64,000 bases of DNA from Rhizobium sp. Root1203 (GTDB taxonomy: Bacteria; Pseudomonadota; Alphaproteobacteria; Rhizobiales; Rhizobiaceae), in assembly GCF_001424945.1 (NCBI RefSeq), contig NZ_LMCW01000003.1, positions 81,677 through 145,676 on the forward strand, given 5' to 3'. Each line of letters begins with the position of its first letter. Within the stretch, counting starts at the first letter, position 1. The translations under genes and the position numbers were made by a program. Below the pieces are notes generated by a model. That model was given only the letters and a program-made list of their open reading frames with translations, did not search any database and was not told the origin of the DNA. Below are positions 10,788 to 19,370 of the stretch, piece by piece.

Positions 10788-11551
10788 TGAGCTTCGAGGC
10801 ACGGGGTCGGATGTCGCTCGACGATTTCCGGCACGAGGCTCTGTCGGAGACATCGTCCACCAATAGCGAATGCCTTGCCCGGGCTCGGGCAGGGGACCGC
10901 GGTCTCCTCTGGGTGACGGCGGAGCGACAGACAGGCGGTCGCGGCCGCCGTGGGCGTCCCTGGATCTCGGAGCGGGGCAATCTGTATGCCTCGCTGCTCC
11001 TGATCGATCCGGCTCCAATGGAGCGCCTGGGCTCCCTGCCGCTCGCCATCGCCGTTGCGGTGCACCAGGCGATCCGCCAGGTACTGCCCCCGCAGGCTGA
11101 ACGGCTCGAGGTTAAGTGGCCGAACGACATTCTGATCGGACGCAAGAAGACCTGCGGCATTCTTGTCGAGGGCGAAAGCCTGCCAGATGGCCGCCACGCA
11201 CTCGTCATTGGTATCGGCATCAATGTATCTGTCATGCCGGACAACCCGCTTTATCCCGTGACCTGCATTCGCGAACAGGGAAGTGCGGTCTCGCCGGAAG
11301 AGCTCTTTGCGCATCTTTTTGCCTCGATGGCCCAGGTGCTTGGTGCCTGGGATCGCGGTCGCGGCATTCGCGAGATCACTGCCCGCTGGCGCGAGGTGGC
11401 GTGCGGCATAGGCGAAAAAATAACGGTCAACCTGCCGGACCGGTCGATTTCCGGCCACTTCGCCGGAATTGATGATAATGGCCTGTTGATGCTCGATACT
11501 GGGGCAGGCAGGATGATGACGATCGCCGCCGGCGACGTCTTCTTTGGATGA
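10787..11551 (+). CDS. birA: Biotin--[acetyl-CoA-carboxylase] ligase
   Basis: A 254-residue biotin protein ligase. It adenylates biotin and transfers it to the lysine of AccB, whose gene lies at 56760 in this window. The biotin/AMP loop GRGRRG is at residues 51-56 and KWPND at 110-114, with the SH3-like C-terminal domain from about 200. There is no N-terminal helix-turn-helix, so this is a monofunctional enzyme and not a repressor like E. coli BirA. The gene is coupled by 4-base overlaps or near-overlaps to nuoN before it and to the rnj reading frame after it. A second in-frame ATG lies at codon 9. Confidence 0.95.
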   Translation: MSFEARGRMSLDDFRHEALSETSSTNSECLARARAGDRGLLWVTAERQTGGRGRRGRPWISERGNLYASLLLIDPAPMERLGSLPLAIAVAVHQAIRQVLPPQAERLEVKWPNDILIGRKKTCGILVEGESLPDGRHALVIGIGINVSVMPDNPLYPVTCIREQGSAVSPEELFAHLFASMAQVLGAWDRGRGIREITARWREVACGIGEKITVNLPDRSISGHFAGIDDNGLLMLDTGAGRMMTIAAGDVFFG

Positions 11552-11568
11552 TTGGAAAAACGAAGACT

Positions 11569-13239
11569 ATGGCGAAGCAGGACGAACTGGTATTTCTGCC
11601 TTTGGGCGGCGTCGGCGAGATCGGTATGAATCTCGCCCTTTATGGCTATGGCCCGTCCGAGCAGCGCCAGTGGATCATGGTCGACTGCGGCGTCACCTTC
11701 CCGGGGCCGGATCTTCCCGGCGTCGATCTCGTGCTGCCCGACATCCGTTTCCTTGCCAAACAGCGCAAGAACCTGAAGGCAATCATCATAACCCACGCGC
11801 ACGAGGATCACTACGGCGCGTTGGCTGACCTTTGGCCCGGCCTCAACGTGCCTGTCTACGCCTCGAAGTTCACGGCCGGGTTGCTGGAAGCCAAGCGGAG
11901 TTACGAGAAGTCGGCGATCGGTGAGATTCCGATTACGCCGTTTACCGCTGGCGATACGATCAACGTCGGCCCGTTCAGTATCGAAGGCGTGGGCGTCAAT
12001 CACTCCATTCCCGAGCCGATGTCGCTGATGATCCGTACACCGGCGGGCAATGTCATCCATACCGGCGACTGGAAGATCGACCACGAACCGTCGCTCGGCC
12101 CGTTGACCGACGAAACGCGCTTCCGCCAGCTCGGCGACGAGGGCGTGCTGGCGCTGATGTGCGACTCGACCAATGCGCTGCGCGATGGCGTCTCGCCTTC
12201 CGAGAAAGACGTCTCCGAAAGCCTGCGAAAGATCATCGAGAACGCCGAGGGCCGCGTTGCGATCACAACGTTTTCGTCGAATGTCGGCCGTATCAGGACG
12301 ATTGCCGAAGCGGCGGAGGCCGCGGGTCGCGAGGTCCTGCTGCTTGGAAGTTCGCTGAAGCGCGTCGTCGACGTCTCGCGCGATATCGGCATTATGGAAG
12401 GCGTGAAGCCGTTCATCTCCGAAGAGGAATACGGCTATATCCCGCGCGACAAGGTCGTTGTTATCCTGACGGGCAGCCAGGGCGAGTCTCGCGCGGCACT
12501 CGCCAAGCTCTCCCGCGACGAAATGCGCAATGTCGCGCTCGCAGCGGGCGACATCGTCGTCTTCTCGTCCCGTGCCATTCCGGGCAATGAAAAGGCGATC
12601 CAGGACATCAAGAACGGCCTCGTCGAGCAGGGTGTCCACTGCATCACCGACAGCGAGGCGCTGGTCCACGTTTCCGGCCATCCGCGCCGCAACGAGCTGC
12701 AGAAGATGTATGAATGGACGCGCCCGAAGGTCGTCGTTCCAGTCCACGGCGAGGCAACGCATCTGACCGCCCACAAGGAGTTGGCGGAACAGTCGGGGAT
12801 CAAGATCGTCCCGCGCGTGCGCAACGGCGATGTCCTGCGGCTGGCTCCTGGTACCGTCGAGGTGATCGACGAGGCGCCTCACGGGCGGATCTACAAGGAT
12901 GGCACCCTGATCGGCGACTTCGACGAGATGGGCATCGGCGAACGCAAGAAGCTCTCCTACGTCGGCCATGTCGCCTTCAATCTCGTCATCGACGCTCGCT
13001 ACGACATTGTCGGCGAGCCGGATATCGTCGCCATCGGCCTGCCGGTCTACGACGATGAAGGAGACGAGATGGAAGATGCGCTTTATGACGCAGCCGTCGG
13101 CGCCATTGAGAGCATTCCGCGCGCCCGGCGCAAAGATCTGGATCTGCTGCAGGAGTCAGCTCGTCGTGCTATTCGCGCCGCTGCCAACCAGATCTGGGGC
13201 AAGAAGCCGGTCGTTACAGTCTTCGTCAACAAGGTCTGA
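11569..13239 (+). CDS. rnj: Ribonuclease J
   Basis: A metallo-beta-lactamase/beta-CASP nuclease of 556 residues, with 5'-3' exonuclease and endonuclease activity in RNA maturation and decay. The zinc-binding HAHEDHYG motif is at residues 76-83, further metal ligands appear in HTGDWKIDHEP, and the beta-CASP region contains SSRAIPGNE and later VPVHGEATH. The ATG at 11569 gives the usual rhizobial length and N-terminus (MAKQDELVFLPLGG). An earlier ATG at 11548 overlaps the birA stop and would add seven residues. The downstream mce gene starts 3 bases after the stop. Confidence 0.96.
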   Translation: MAKQDELVFLPLGGVGEIGMNLALYGYGPSEQRQWIMVDCGVTFPGPDLPGVDLVLPDIRFLAKQRKNLKAIIITHAHEDHYGALADLWPGLNVPVYASKFTAGLLEAKRSYEKSAIGEIPITPFTAGDTINVGPFSIEGVGVNHSIPEPMSLMIRTPAGNVIHTGDWKIDHEPSLGPLTDETRFRQLGDEGVLALMCDSTNALRDGVSPSEKDVSESLRKIIENAEGRVAITTFSSNVGRIRTIAEAAEAAGREVLLLGSSLKRVVDVSRDIGIMEGVKPFISEEEYGYIPRDKVVVILTGSQGESRAALAKLSRDEMRNVALAAGDIVVFSSRAIPGNEKAIQDIKNGLVEQGVHCITDSEALVHVSGHPRRNELQKMYEWTRPKVVVPVHGEATHLTAHKELAEQSGIKIVPRVRNGDVLRLAPGTVEVIDEAPHGRIYKDGTLIGDFDEMGIGERKKLSYVGHVAFNLVIDARYDIVGEPDIVAIGLPVYDDEGDEMEDALYDAAVGAIESIPRARRKDLDLLQESARRAIRAAANQIWGKKPVVTVFVNKV

Positions 13240-13242
13240 CCG

Positions 13243-13647
13243 ATGCTCGGCCGGGTCAATCACGTCGCTCTCGTCGTACCGGACCTCGCCTCGGCAACTG
13301 AGGCCTATCGGGATACGCTCGGAGCAACCGTATCATTGCCTCAGGCCCTGCCGGAGCACGGCGTTACCGTCGTGTTCGTGGAGCTGCCGAACACAAAAAT
13401 CGAACTCCTGGAGCCGCTGGGAGAAGATTCTCCGATCGCCGCGTTCCTCGACAAGAATCCGTCCGGCGGCATGCACCACGTTTGCTACGAGGTTGGCGAC
13501 ATATTCGCCGCCCGCGACCACCTGGTGCGCGCCGGCGCAAGAGTGCTCGGAGGCGGGGATCCAAGGATTGGAGCGCACGGCAAGCCGGTGCTCTTCCTGC
13601 ATCCGAAAGACTTCTTCGGCACGTTGATCGAGCTCGAACAGGTCTAG
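13243..13647 (+). CDS. mce: Methylmalonyl-CoA epimerase
   Basis: A 134-residue vicinal-oxygen-chelate enzyme that interconverts (R)- and (S)-methylmalonyl-CoA on the route from propionyl-CoA to succinyl-CoA. The N-terminal VNHVALVV supplies His7, GMHHVCYEV supplies a second metal His near residue 79, and Glu130 in LIELEQ matches the last metal or catalytic acid. Length fits the bacterial family. It lies 3 bases after rnj and is probably part of the same transcript. Confidence 0.94.
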   Translation: MLGRVNHVALVVPDLASATEAYRDTLGATVSLPQALPEHGVTVVFVELPNTKIELLEPLGEDSPIAAFLDKNPSGGMHHVCYEVGDIFAARDHLVRAGARVLGGGDPRIGAHGKPVLFLHPKDFFGTLIELEQV

Positions 13648-13780
13648 ACTCCGCTGCGGCAGAGTGACCCAAACCCTGCAAATTCCGGGAGAGCGCTCAA
13701 AGCTGCTTTGAGTTGGCGGCCAAACGGGCTTATAAGCACGCCAAACGCGGTTTTCGCGCAGACGTTCAGCGGGACATATC

Positions 13781-14062
13781 ATGCTGCAGATTTTTTTACA
13801 GGGCTTCGCCGTCTACTTCATCGTCTGGTGGATCACCCTCTTTGCGGTGCTTCCGATCGGCCTGCGCACGCAGGCGGACGACAATGATATCGTGCTCGGC
13901 ACCGTTCACAGCGCGCCGACGCGCTTTCGTCCGGTCTTTGTTTTCTCCATGACGACCGCTATTTCAGCTGTCATCTATGCGCTCTGGTATATTTCTTCGA
14001 ATTACTTCGGATGGGGTTTTGACGCCTTGCCGCAGATCGGGCCATCGTTCTCGAATGTGTGA
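13781..14062 (+). CDS. DUF1467 family membrane protein
   Basis: A 93-residue protein with two transmembrane segments (about 5-26 and 53-72) and a short polar loop with RTQADDNDIVLGTVHSAP between them. This pattern matches DUF1467, a small family of unknown function common in alphaproteobacteria. It follows mce by 133 bases, so it may have its own promoter. A terminator-like hairpin lies 150 bases after the stop. Confidence 0.88.
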   Translation: MLQIFLQGFAVYFIVWWITLFAVLPIGLRTQADDNDIVLGTVHSAPTRFRPVFVFSMTTAISAVIYALWYISSNYFGWGFDALPQIGPSFSNV

Positions 14063-14214
14063 GGGCGTTTGCCCAGCTTTTGGGCAGATGCAATTGAGGC
14101 CGTCACACAGATGTCATCATACTGGCGCATGGAGATGCCGTTACGGAATAGAGACCTTCCGTTACGGCAGGCCGCCCGCACTGGGACACAACAGTGAAAG
14201 CAAAAAACCAAAAA

Positions 14215-14239
14215 AAAACAAGGCTAAAAGCCTTGTTTT
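14215..14239 (+). terminator. Intrinsic terminator after the DUF1467 gene
   Basis: An 11-base perfect stem, AAAACAAGGCT at 14215-14225 and AGCCTTGTTTT at 14229-14239, with an AAA loop. The A-run before and T-run after make it able to work on both strands. It is the likely end of the DUF1467 transcript. Confidence 0.8.
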
Positions 14240-14323
14240 AAGTATCGCGTGATCCTTAACCGTTGCCGGGGCTGCGACTAGCGCGCCTAAGATCTGATCC
14301 TCCCAAGACTTGACCGCGAATTC

Positions 14324-14351
14324 GGCAGAGATTTACCTCTCTGCCTGTTTT
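14324..14351 (+). terminator. Terminator-like hairpin
   Basis: GGCAGAGA at 14324-14331 pairs with TCTCTGCC at 14338-14345, followed by TGTTTT. No annotated gene lies between the previous terminator and this one, so it may end a short RNA of about 100 bases. Confidence 0.6.
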
Positions 14352-14405
14352 GTGGGCTCAAGCTAGCTCAAAGATTGGGCTTTGTCATCAGATTTTTTTG
14401 CATTT

Positions 14406-14429
14406 TTGCTACACTCTAGCAATTTTTTT
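14406..14429 (+). terminator. Terminator-like hairpin with T7 run
   Basis: TTGCTA at 14406-14411 pairs with TAGCAA at 14417-14422 and is followed by seven T. The preceding T5 run on the other side gives a partial A-run for the opposite strand. It is the third terminator-like element in this gap. Confidence 0.65.
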
Positions 14430-14432
14430 CTG

Positions 14433-14463
14433 TTGATAAGAATTTCGTGCAAACCATTATAAT
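14433..14463 (+). promoter_or_regulatory. Likely sigma-70 promoter for proS
   Basis: TTGATA at 14433-14438 and TATAAT at 14458-14463 with a 19-base spacer. The -10 box is a perfect consensus, unusual in this GC-rich DNA. The next gene downstream on this strand is proS, which would have a leader of about 165 bases. Confidence 0.5.
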
Positions 14464-14636
14464 CCTGCGTTTTTATTCGTCTTTCTGTTTCGCGGGTCCG
14501 AACTTGCATTAACGGTAGGCTCCACGAACCCATCGCGGGTTTCCTTCCTGCCGCGAAGCGGATATGAACGCTGCCAACATTCGTGATTGCCTTCGATTCC
14601 GCCACCGGCGGTTTCTCAACAGCTCTGGAATTCGCC

Positions 14637-15959
14637 ATGCGTCTGTCTCGCTATTTCATGCCCATCCTCAAGGAAAATCCCAAGGAGGCGGAAATCGTCT
14701 CCCACCGGCTGATGCTGCGCGCCGGCATGATCCGGCAGCAGTCGCAGGGGATCTATTCCTGGCTGCCTCTGGGCAAGCGCGTCCTTGACAAGGTGAACAA
14801 CATCATCCGCGAGGAGCAGGACCGCTCTGGCGCGATAGAGCTTTCGATGCCGACGCTGCAGTCCGCCGAACTCTGGCAGGAAAGCGGCCGCTATGACGCA
14901 TACGGCAAGGAAATGCTGCGCATCAAGGATCGCCAGGATCGTCCGATGTTGTATGGGCCGACCAATGAGGAAATGGTAACGGATATCTTCCGTTCTTACG
15001 TCAAGTCCTACAAGGACCTGCCACTCAACCTCTATCACATCCAGCTGAAATTCCGCGACGAGATCCGTCCGCGTTTCGGTACCATGCGCTCGCGGGAGTT
15101 CATGATGAAGGACGCCTATTCCTTCGATCTGACGCGCGAAGGAGCAGAACACTCCTACAAGAAGATGTTTGCCGCCTACCTGCGCACATTCGATCGTCTG
15201 GGGCTGCGCGCCATTCCCATGCGGGCCGACACCGGTCCCATCGGCGGCGATCTGAGCCATGAATTCATCATTCTTGCAGAGACCGGTGAATCCGAAGTCT
15301 ATAGCCACAGGGATTTTGTCAATTTCGATATTCCTGCAGTCGATACGGATTTTGACGATGTCGCGGGCCTGAATGCAATCTTCGACAAGTGGACGTCCGT
15401 CTATGCGGCCACTTCCGAGATGCACGACGAAGCCGCGTTCAATGCCATTCCGGATGCCGAGCGACTTTCGGCGCGGGGGATTGAAGTCGGCCACATCTTC
15501 TACTTCGGCACGAAATACTCCGATCCGATGGGCGCGAAAGTGCAGGGACCGGACGGCAAGGAACATGCGGTCCACATGGGTTCCTACGGTATCGGCCCGA
15601 CCCGCCTTGTTCCCGCCATCATCGAAGCCTCGCATGACGAGAACGGAATCATCTGGCCGGCGTCGGTAGCGCCGTTCGATGCGGTCGTGATCAACATGAA
15701 GGCGGGCGATGCTGCCTGCGACGCTGCCTGCGAGAATATCTACGCGGCGCTTTCGAAGGCCGGCAAGGACGTTCTCTACGACGATACGGACGATCGCGCC
15801 GGAACCAAGTTTGCGACCGCCGATCTGATCGGCGTTCCGATCCAGATCATTGCCGGTCCGCGTGCGGTCGCGAACGGCGAAGTAGAAGTCAAGGACCGCA
15901 AGACCGGCGCCCGCGAAACGATGACCATCGACGCGGCGATTAACAAGCTCTTGAGCTAA
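14637..15959 (+). CDS. proS: Prolyl-tRNA synthetase (short alphaproteobacterial form)
   Basis: A 440-residue class II aminoacyl-tRNA synthetase charging tRNA-Pro. Motif 2 appears as [20 protein letters not shown], and the N-terminal [19 protein letters not shown] is typical of alphaproteobacterial ProRS. The enzyme lacks the roughly 180-residue editing insertion of the E. coli type, consistent with the alphaproteobacterial short form. A GTG at 14583 would add 18 residues not typical of the family, so the ATG at 14637 is chosen. lolC follows after 16 bases. Confidence 0.96.
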   Translation: MRLSRYFMPILKENPKEAEIVSHRLMLRAGMIRQQSQGIYSWLPLGKRVLDKVNNIIREEQDRSGAIELSMPTLQSAELWQESGRYDAYGKEMLRIKDRQDRPMLYGPTNEEMVTDIFRSYVKSYKDLPLNLYHIQLKFRDEIRPRFGTMRSREFMMKDAYSFDLTREGAEHSYKKMFAAYLRTFDRLGLRAIPMRADTGPIGGDLSHEFIILAETGESEVYSHRDFVNFDIPAVDTDFDDVAGLNAIFDKWTSVYAATSEMHDEAAFNAIPDAERLSARGIEVGHIFYFGTKYSDPMGAKVQGPDGKEHAVHMGSYGIGPTRLVPAIIEASHDENGIIWPASVAPFDAVVINMKAGDAACDAACENIYAALSKAGKDVLYDDTDDRAGTKFATADLIGVPIQIIAGPRAVANGEVEVKDRKTGARETMTIDAAINKLLS

Positions 15960-15975
15960 GAAGGCGGGAGGCAAA

Positions 15976-17283
15976 ATGGCAGACGCAGCGGTGAGCCGGC
16001 GGGGTTCTGAATCCGGCTCGGCTCCGGCCAGCCGGCCATTTTCCGCCTTCGAGCGTTTGGTGGCCTGGCGCTATCTGCGCGCCCGACGGAAGGAAGCGTT
16101 CATATCGGTCATCGCCGGCTTTTCCTTTATCGGGATCATGCTCGGCGTTGCGACCCTCATCATCGTCATGGCGGTCATGAACGGCTTTCGAACGGAGCTG
16201 ATTTCCCGCATACTGGGCATCAACGGTCACATGATCGTACAGCCGGTGGATGGGCCGTTCACGGATTACGCTGCACTGACCGACCGGTTCGCCGGTGTCC
16301 CCGGCATAAAGCTGGCTCTGCCGCTTGTCGAGGGCCAGACGCTCGCGTCGGGGGCCGGGGGCGCTGGCACGGGCGCGCTGGTCCGCGGTATTCGTCCTGA
16401 AGACCTCTCGAAGGTGAAAACCGTCTCGGACAATATCAAGTCTGGCGATCTCGTCGGCTTTGCCGCCGGGCAGGGCGTTCTGATCGGCTCGCGCATGGCC
16501 GACCAGCTGGGGCTTCAGGCGGGGGACAACATTACCCTGATATCACCGGAAGGTGACGTGACGCCGATGGGCATCAACCCGCGCGTCAAATCCTACAAGG
16601 TCTCGGGTATCTTCGAGATCGGCATGTCGGAATATGATGCGACCATCATCTACATGCCGCTCGAGGAAGCCCAGCTCTATTTCAATGCCGAAGGGCTGGT
16701 GCAATCCATCGAACTCTTCGTCGACAATCCTGATGATATCGATGGACTGCGGCCCAAGGTCGAAGCGGCAGCCGGACGGCAGATTGCGGTGACCGATTGG
16801 CGCCAGCGTAACCAGACCTTCTTCTCGGCGCTTCAGGTCGAGCGCAACGTCATGTTCATGATCCTGACGCTGATCGTCCTCGTGGCTGCGCTGAACATTA
16901 TTTCCGGTCTCATCATGCTGGTGAAGGACAAGGGCAGCGATATCGCCATCCTGCGCACCATGGGCGCGAGTTCCGGAGCCATCATGCGTATCTTCTTCAT
17001 GACCGGTGCGGCGATCGGCATCGTCGGAACGCTGGCAGGTGTGCTGCTCGGCGTCGTCGTCTGCGTCAACATCGAAAAGATCCGCGGATTCTTCTCGTGG
17101 ATATCGGGAACCGTTCTTTTCGATCCGCAGCTCTATTTCCTCAGTCAGTTGCCCGCTGAAATGAATCTCGGCGAAACGATCTCGGTCGTGATCATGGCGC
17201 TCACGCTCTCCTTCATCGCAACGATCTTCCCGGCATGGCGAGCCTCCAGGCTCGATCCCGTCCAGGCCCTGCGCTACGAATAA
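15976..17283 (+). CDS. lolC: Lipoprotein-releasing ABC transporter permease (LolC/LolE family)
   Basis: A 435-residue inner-membrane permease that, with LolD, extracts lipoproteins for transfer to LolA and the outer membrane. It has one N-terminal transmembrane helix (about 47-72, after the conserved [23 protein letters not shown] region), a large periplasmic domain, and three C-terminal helices with the FtsX-like core around residues 290-430. Only one permease is present, so it may act as a homodimer (LolF-like) and the C/E assignment is nominal. lolD starts 14 bases downstream. Confidence 0.94.
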   Translation: MADAAVSRRGSESGSAPASRPFSAFERLVAWRYLRARRKEAFISVIAGFSFIGIMLGVATLIIVMAVMNGFRTELISRILGINGHMIVQPVDGPFTDYAALTDRFAGVPGIKLALPLVEGQTLASGAGGAGTGALVRGIRPEDLSKVKTVSDNIKSGDLVGFAAGQGVLIGSRMADQLGLQAGDNITLISPEGDVTPMGINPRVKSYKVSGIFEIGMSEYDATIIYMPLEEAQLYFNAEGLVQSIELFVDNPDDIDGLRPKVEAAAGRQIAVTDWRQRNQTFFSALQVERNVMFMILTLIVLVAALNIISGLIMLVKDKGSDIAILRTMGASSGAIMRIFFMTGAAIGIVGTLAGVLLGVVVCVNIEKIRGFFSWISGTVLFDPQLYFLSQLPAEMNLGETISVVIMALTLSFIATIFPAWRASRLDPVQALRYE

Positions 17284-17297
17284 GGAATGCTCATTTC

Positions 17298-17981
17298 ATG
17301 AAGCGGAACACCGTTCTTAAGCTCTCCGGCGTCGAGCGCCAATATGGCCAGGGAGAGACAGTACTCTCGATCCTCAAGGGAGCCGATTTTACGCTGAACA
17401 GTGGCGAAATCGTTGCGCTCGTTGCTCCATCAGGTACGGGAAAGTCGACGCTGCTTCATCTTGCCGGTCTGCTGGAGCATCCCGACGCGGGAGAGGTCAG
17501 CATCAACGGAAACCCGTGCAACGGCCTGTCCGACGACAAGCGCACCGCGATCCGCCGCGGGGAAATCGGTTTCGTCTACCAGTTCCATCATCTGCTGCCG
17601 GAGTTTTCGGCGATTGAGAACATCATGATGCCGCAGATGATCGCCGGCTTGCCGCGCGGTGAGGCTAAGGAACGGGCCGCTCAACTGCTCGACTACATGC
17701 GGATCGGCCACCGCGGCGCGCATCGTCCCGGCGAGCTGTCCGGCGGCGAACAGCAACGAGTGGCAATTGCCCGCGCCGTCGCCAACGCGCCCAGCCTGCT
17801 GCTCGCCGACGAGCCGACGGGCAACCTCGATCCGGAAACGGCAAGCTACGTCTTCGAAGCGCTGGAAGCGTTGGTGCGCCAGTCCGGTCTTGCTGCATTG
17901 ATCGCGACGCACAATCACGAATTGGCCCGCCGCATGGATCGCCGCGTGACTATAGCCGACGGCAAGGTTGTGGATTTCTGA
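17298..17981 (+). CDS. lolD: Lipoprotein-releasing ABC transporter ATP-binding protein
   Basis: A 227-residue ABC ATPase that powers lipoprotein release with the LolC-type permease encoded just upstream. Walker A is APSGTGKST (43-51), the signature is LSGGEQQR (147-154), and Walker B is LLLADE (167-172), followed by PTGNLD. The first glycine of the usual Walker A is replaced by Ala. The frame is open upstream into lolC, but [12 protein letters not shown] at 17298 is the sensible start. A small imperfect hairpin (17984-17999) lies between this stop and that of the converging DUF5680 gene. Confidence 0.96.
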   Translation: MKRNTVLKLSGVERQYGQGETVLSILKGADFTLNSGEIVALVAPSGTGKSTLLHLAGLLEHPDAGEVSINGNPCNGLSDDKRTAIRRGEIGFVYQFHHLLPEFSAIENIMMPQMIAGLPRGEAKERAAQLLDYMRIGHRGAHRPGELSGGEQQRVAIARAVANAPSLLLADEPTGNLDPETASYVFEALEALVRQSGLAALIATHNHELARRMDRRVTIADGKVVDF

Positions 17982-17996
17982 GGCGGTTGACACCGC

Positions 17997-18461
17997 TCAG
18001 GGGGTGATCAAACCACCGCGATAGTCGAGTTCGTAGGCGTCACGCCCGTCGACCTTGATGCTTTCGTGGCCGCGGAAATGCGTACAATCGCCATCGCTGC
18101 GATCGACATAGCGCCCGAGCGCATGACTGAACTCCATGCCGCCCAGAAACCGGCCGTGCTCGGCGTACATCCGTGACAAAGCCGCGGTGATCACCGTACC
18201 TGCGGCGGTGGAATCGATCAGCTCCGGCTGGACGATTCGGCCGAAGTAATTCATCGCCCAAACCGGCTCGCCTCCCAGCCACACGACCTCCTGCCCGGCA
18301 AAATCGGTCCCGCCGAAATAGCTGTCGAGATAGCGCCAGGGACCGCGCTCATAGCCGATGTCGTGTGAACCGGTCCGACTGGACGTTTGCCTGACACCGC
18401 CCGCCACATAGGTCTGAGACTTTGCCTCGACGATGAAGTCATTGAGCTCCGTGATGTTCAT
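17997..18461 (-). CDS. DUF5680 domain protein
   Basis: A 154-residue protein without signal peptide or membrane segments. It shows the features of DUF5680: an N-terminal FIVEAKSQTYV followed by SSRTGSHDIGYERGPWRYLDSYFG and later VWAMNYFGR. The function is unknown; the domain occurs alone or attached to helix-turn-helix regulators, and no DNA-binding part is present here. It lies 24 bases downstream of the secreted-protein gene at 18486-19067 on the same strand, so the two probably share a transcript. Confidence 0.8.
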   Translation of the reverse strand: MNITELNDFIVEAKSQTYVAGGVRQTSSRTGSHDIGYERGPWRYLDSYFGGTDFAGQEVVWLGGEPVWAMNYFGRIVQPELIDSTAAGTVITAALSRMYAEHGRFLGGMEFSHALGRYVDRSDGDCTHFRGHESIKVDGRDAYELDYRGGLITP

Positions 18462-18485
18462 GCCCGCTCCGCTGTGACGTTCAGA

Positions 18486-19067
18486 TCAATCGGCGCGTCC
18501 GCAGGCTTTCTGCCCGACGTCGTCGTCCCATTCCGCAATGGAAATCGTCTTGGCGTCGACCTTCGAAGCCCTGCCGTTGCTGGTGACCTTGCCCGTCAGC
18601 ACGTTGTAGTCACAGGCGCCGTTGTCGCTGGTATCCAGCGTGTCATAGTGGCTGAACGTATATCCGGCGACAACGAACTGCTCGTTGCGGTAGGCGAGCG
18701 TCAATGTCTGCTCCCAGCGATCGCGGCCGATACCCGAATTCTGCGAGTGCACCGCAATCGATCCGCTCGGCAAAGCCTCGATCGAGGGGTCCTGACCGAA
18801 CATGCCGTCCAGGCTTCCGTTGCCCCGGACCTTGCCGGGCGCATGTGCCGCCAGTGTCAACAGCGCATGATCCTTGTCCCTCAGGTAGATATAAATGCCG
18901 ATGTCGTCCCCTTGCGCAGGCGGTGCTACCAGGAGTGCGAGGTCTGCCTCGCCATCATGATTCCAATCGCCCGTCGCTCCGCCGATAATTTTCGCCGGAT
19001 CGATCTGTTCCGCGAAGGCAGAGCCGGCAGCAATGCTCAATACAGCCGTTAGGACAATCCTAATCAT
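18486..19067 (-). CDS. Secreted protein with one FG-GAP-like calcium motif
   Basis: A 193-residue exported protein. Residues 1-19 form a signal peptide ending AFA before EQ. Immediately after it comes GDWNHDGEADLALL, which resembles the calcium-binding loop of FG-GAP/VCBS repeats (Asp34, Asn36, Asp38, Asp42). The rest is beta-rich with two Cys (in GACDYN and QKACGRAD) that could form a disulfide. The frame extends upstream, but the signal peptide fixes the start at 19067. The function is unknown; periplasmic location is inferred. It is divergent from the 28-codon ORF at 19170. Confidence 0.75.
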   Translation of the reverse strand: MIRIVLTAVLSIAAGSAFAEQIDPAKIIGGATGDWNHDGEADLALLVAPPAQGDDIGIYIYLRDKDHALLTLAAHAPGKVRGNGSLDGMFGQDPSIEALPSGSIAVHSQNSGIGRDRWEQTLTLAYRNEQFVVAGYTFSHYDTLDTSDNGACDYNVLTGKVTSNGRASKVDAKTISIAEWDDDVGQKACGRAD

Positions 19068-19169
19068 GATTCTCTCCGTTCGGTCGCGAGCAGAAGAGCG
19101 GAAAAGATTCCTGTTGACAATAGAACATGTGCAGAACAAAATAAAAACATAAGAGCACAGGAGAGCCAA

Positions 19170-19256
19170 ATGACTGATATGATCCGTGATATCGCAGCAT
19201 TCACCTCCATCGCAATGTTCGTTGCCAGCTTCTCGCTGATTTGCATGGCAATGTAG
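19170..19256 (+). CDS. Possible 28-residue hydrophobic small protein
   Basis: A 28-codon ORF with a good ribosome-binding site (AGGAGAG, 7 bases before the ATG). The product has a polar N-terminus (MTDMIRDIAAF) and a hydrophobic C-terminal half (SIAMFVASFSLICMAM), which would form one short transmembrane helix. A perfect 12-base inverted repeat begins 8 bases after the stop. It is too short for standard gene callers, and I cannot test conservation. The RBS plus a clean membrane segment make it worth recording. Confidence 0.4.
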   Translation: MTDMIRDIAAFTSIAMFVASFSLICMAM

Positions 19257-19264
19257 AATTCAGG

Positions 19265-19289
19265 GGACCGCATGGCTGCCATGCGGTCC
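19265..19289 (+). terminator. Perfect 12-base hairpin after the 28-codon ORF
   Basis: GGACCGCATGGC (19265-19276) is exactly repeated in inverted form at 19278-19289, with a single T between them, so the real loop is the inner few bases. No T-run follows, so termination efficiency is uncertain. It lies between the mini-ORF and dnaE. Confidence 0.5.
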
Positions 19290-19370
19290 GAATGCAGGAC
19301 GTCGTCTGGACACTCTCGCTGACAAAGCCGACAATGGCCCGATTCATCGTGGCGATTGGAAGGGCATGTT

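Larger units (their letters stand above)
14063..14636. other. 574-base gene-free region before proS with three terminator-like hairpins
   Basis: No protein-coding gene with convincing features is seen. The region holds hairpins at 14215-14239, 14324-14345 and 14406-14422, each followed by a T-rich stretch, an AT-rich stretch from about 14385 to 14480, and a likely promoter at 14433-14463. Three successive terminators with no gene between them suggest one or two short untranslated transcripts, or a layered end to the upstream unit. Confidence 0.6.

Noticed and set aside
11251..12969. 572-codon antisense frame over birA and rnj
   Set aside because: A shadow of two well-supported genes; no ribosome-binding site or domain.
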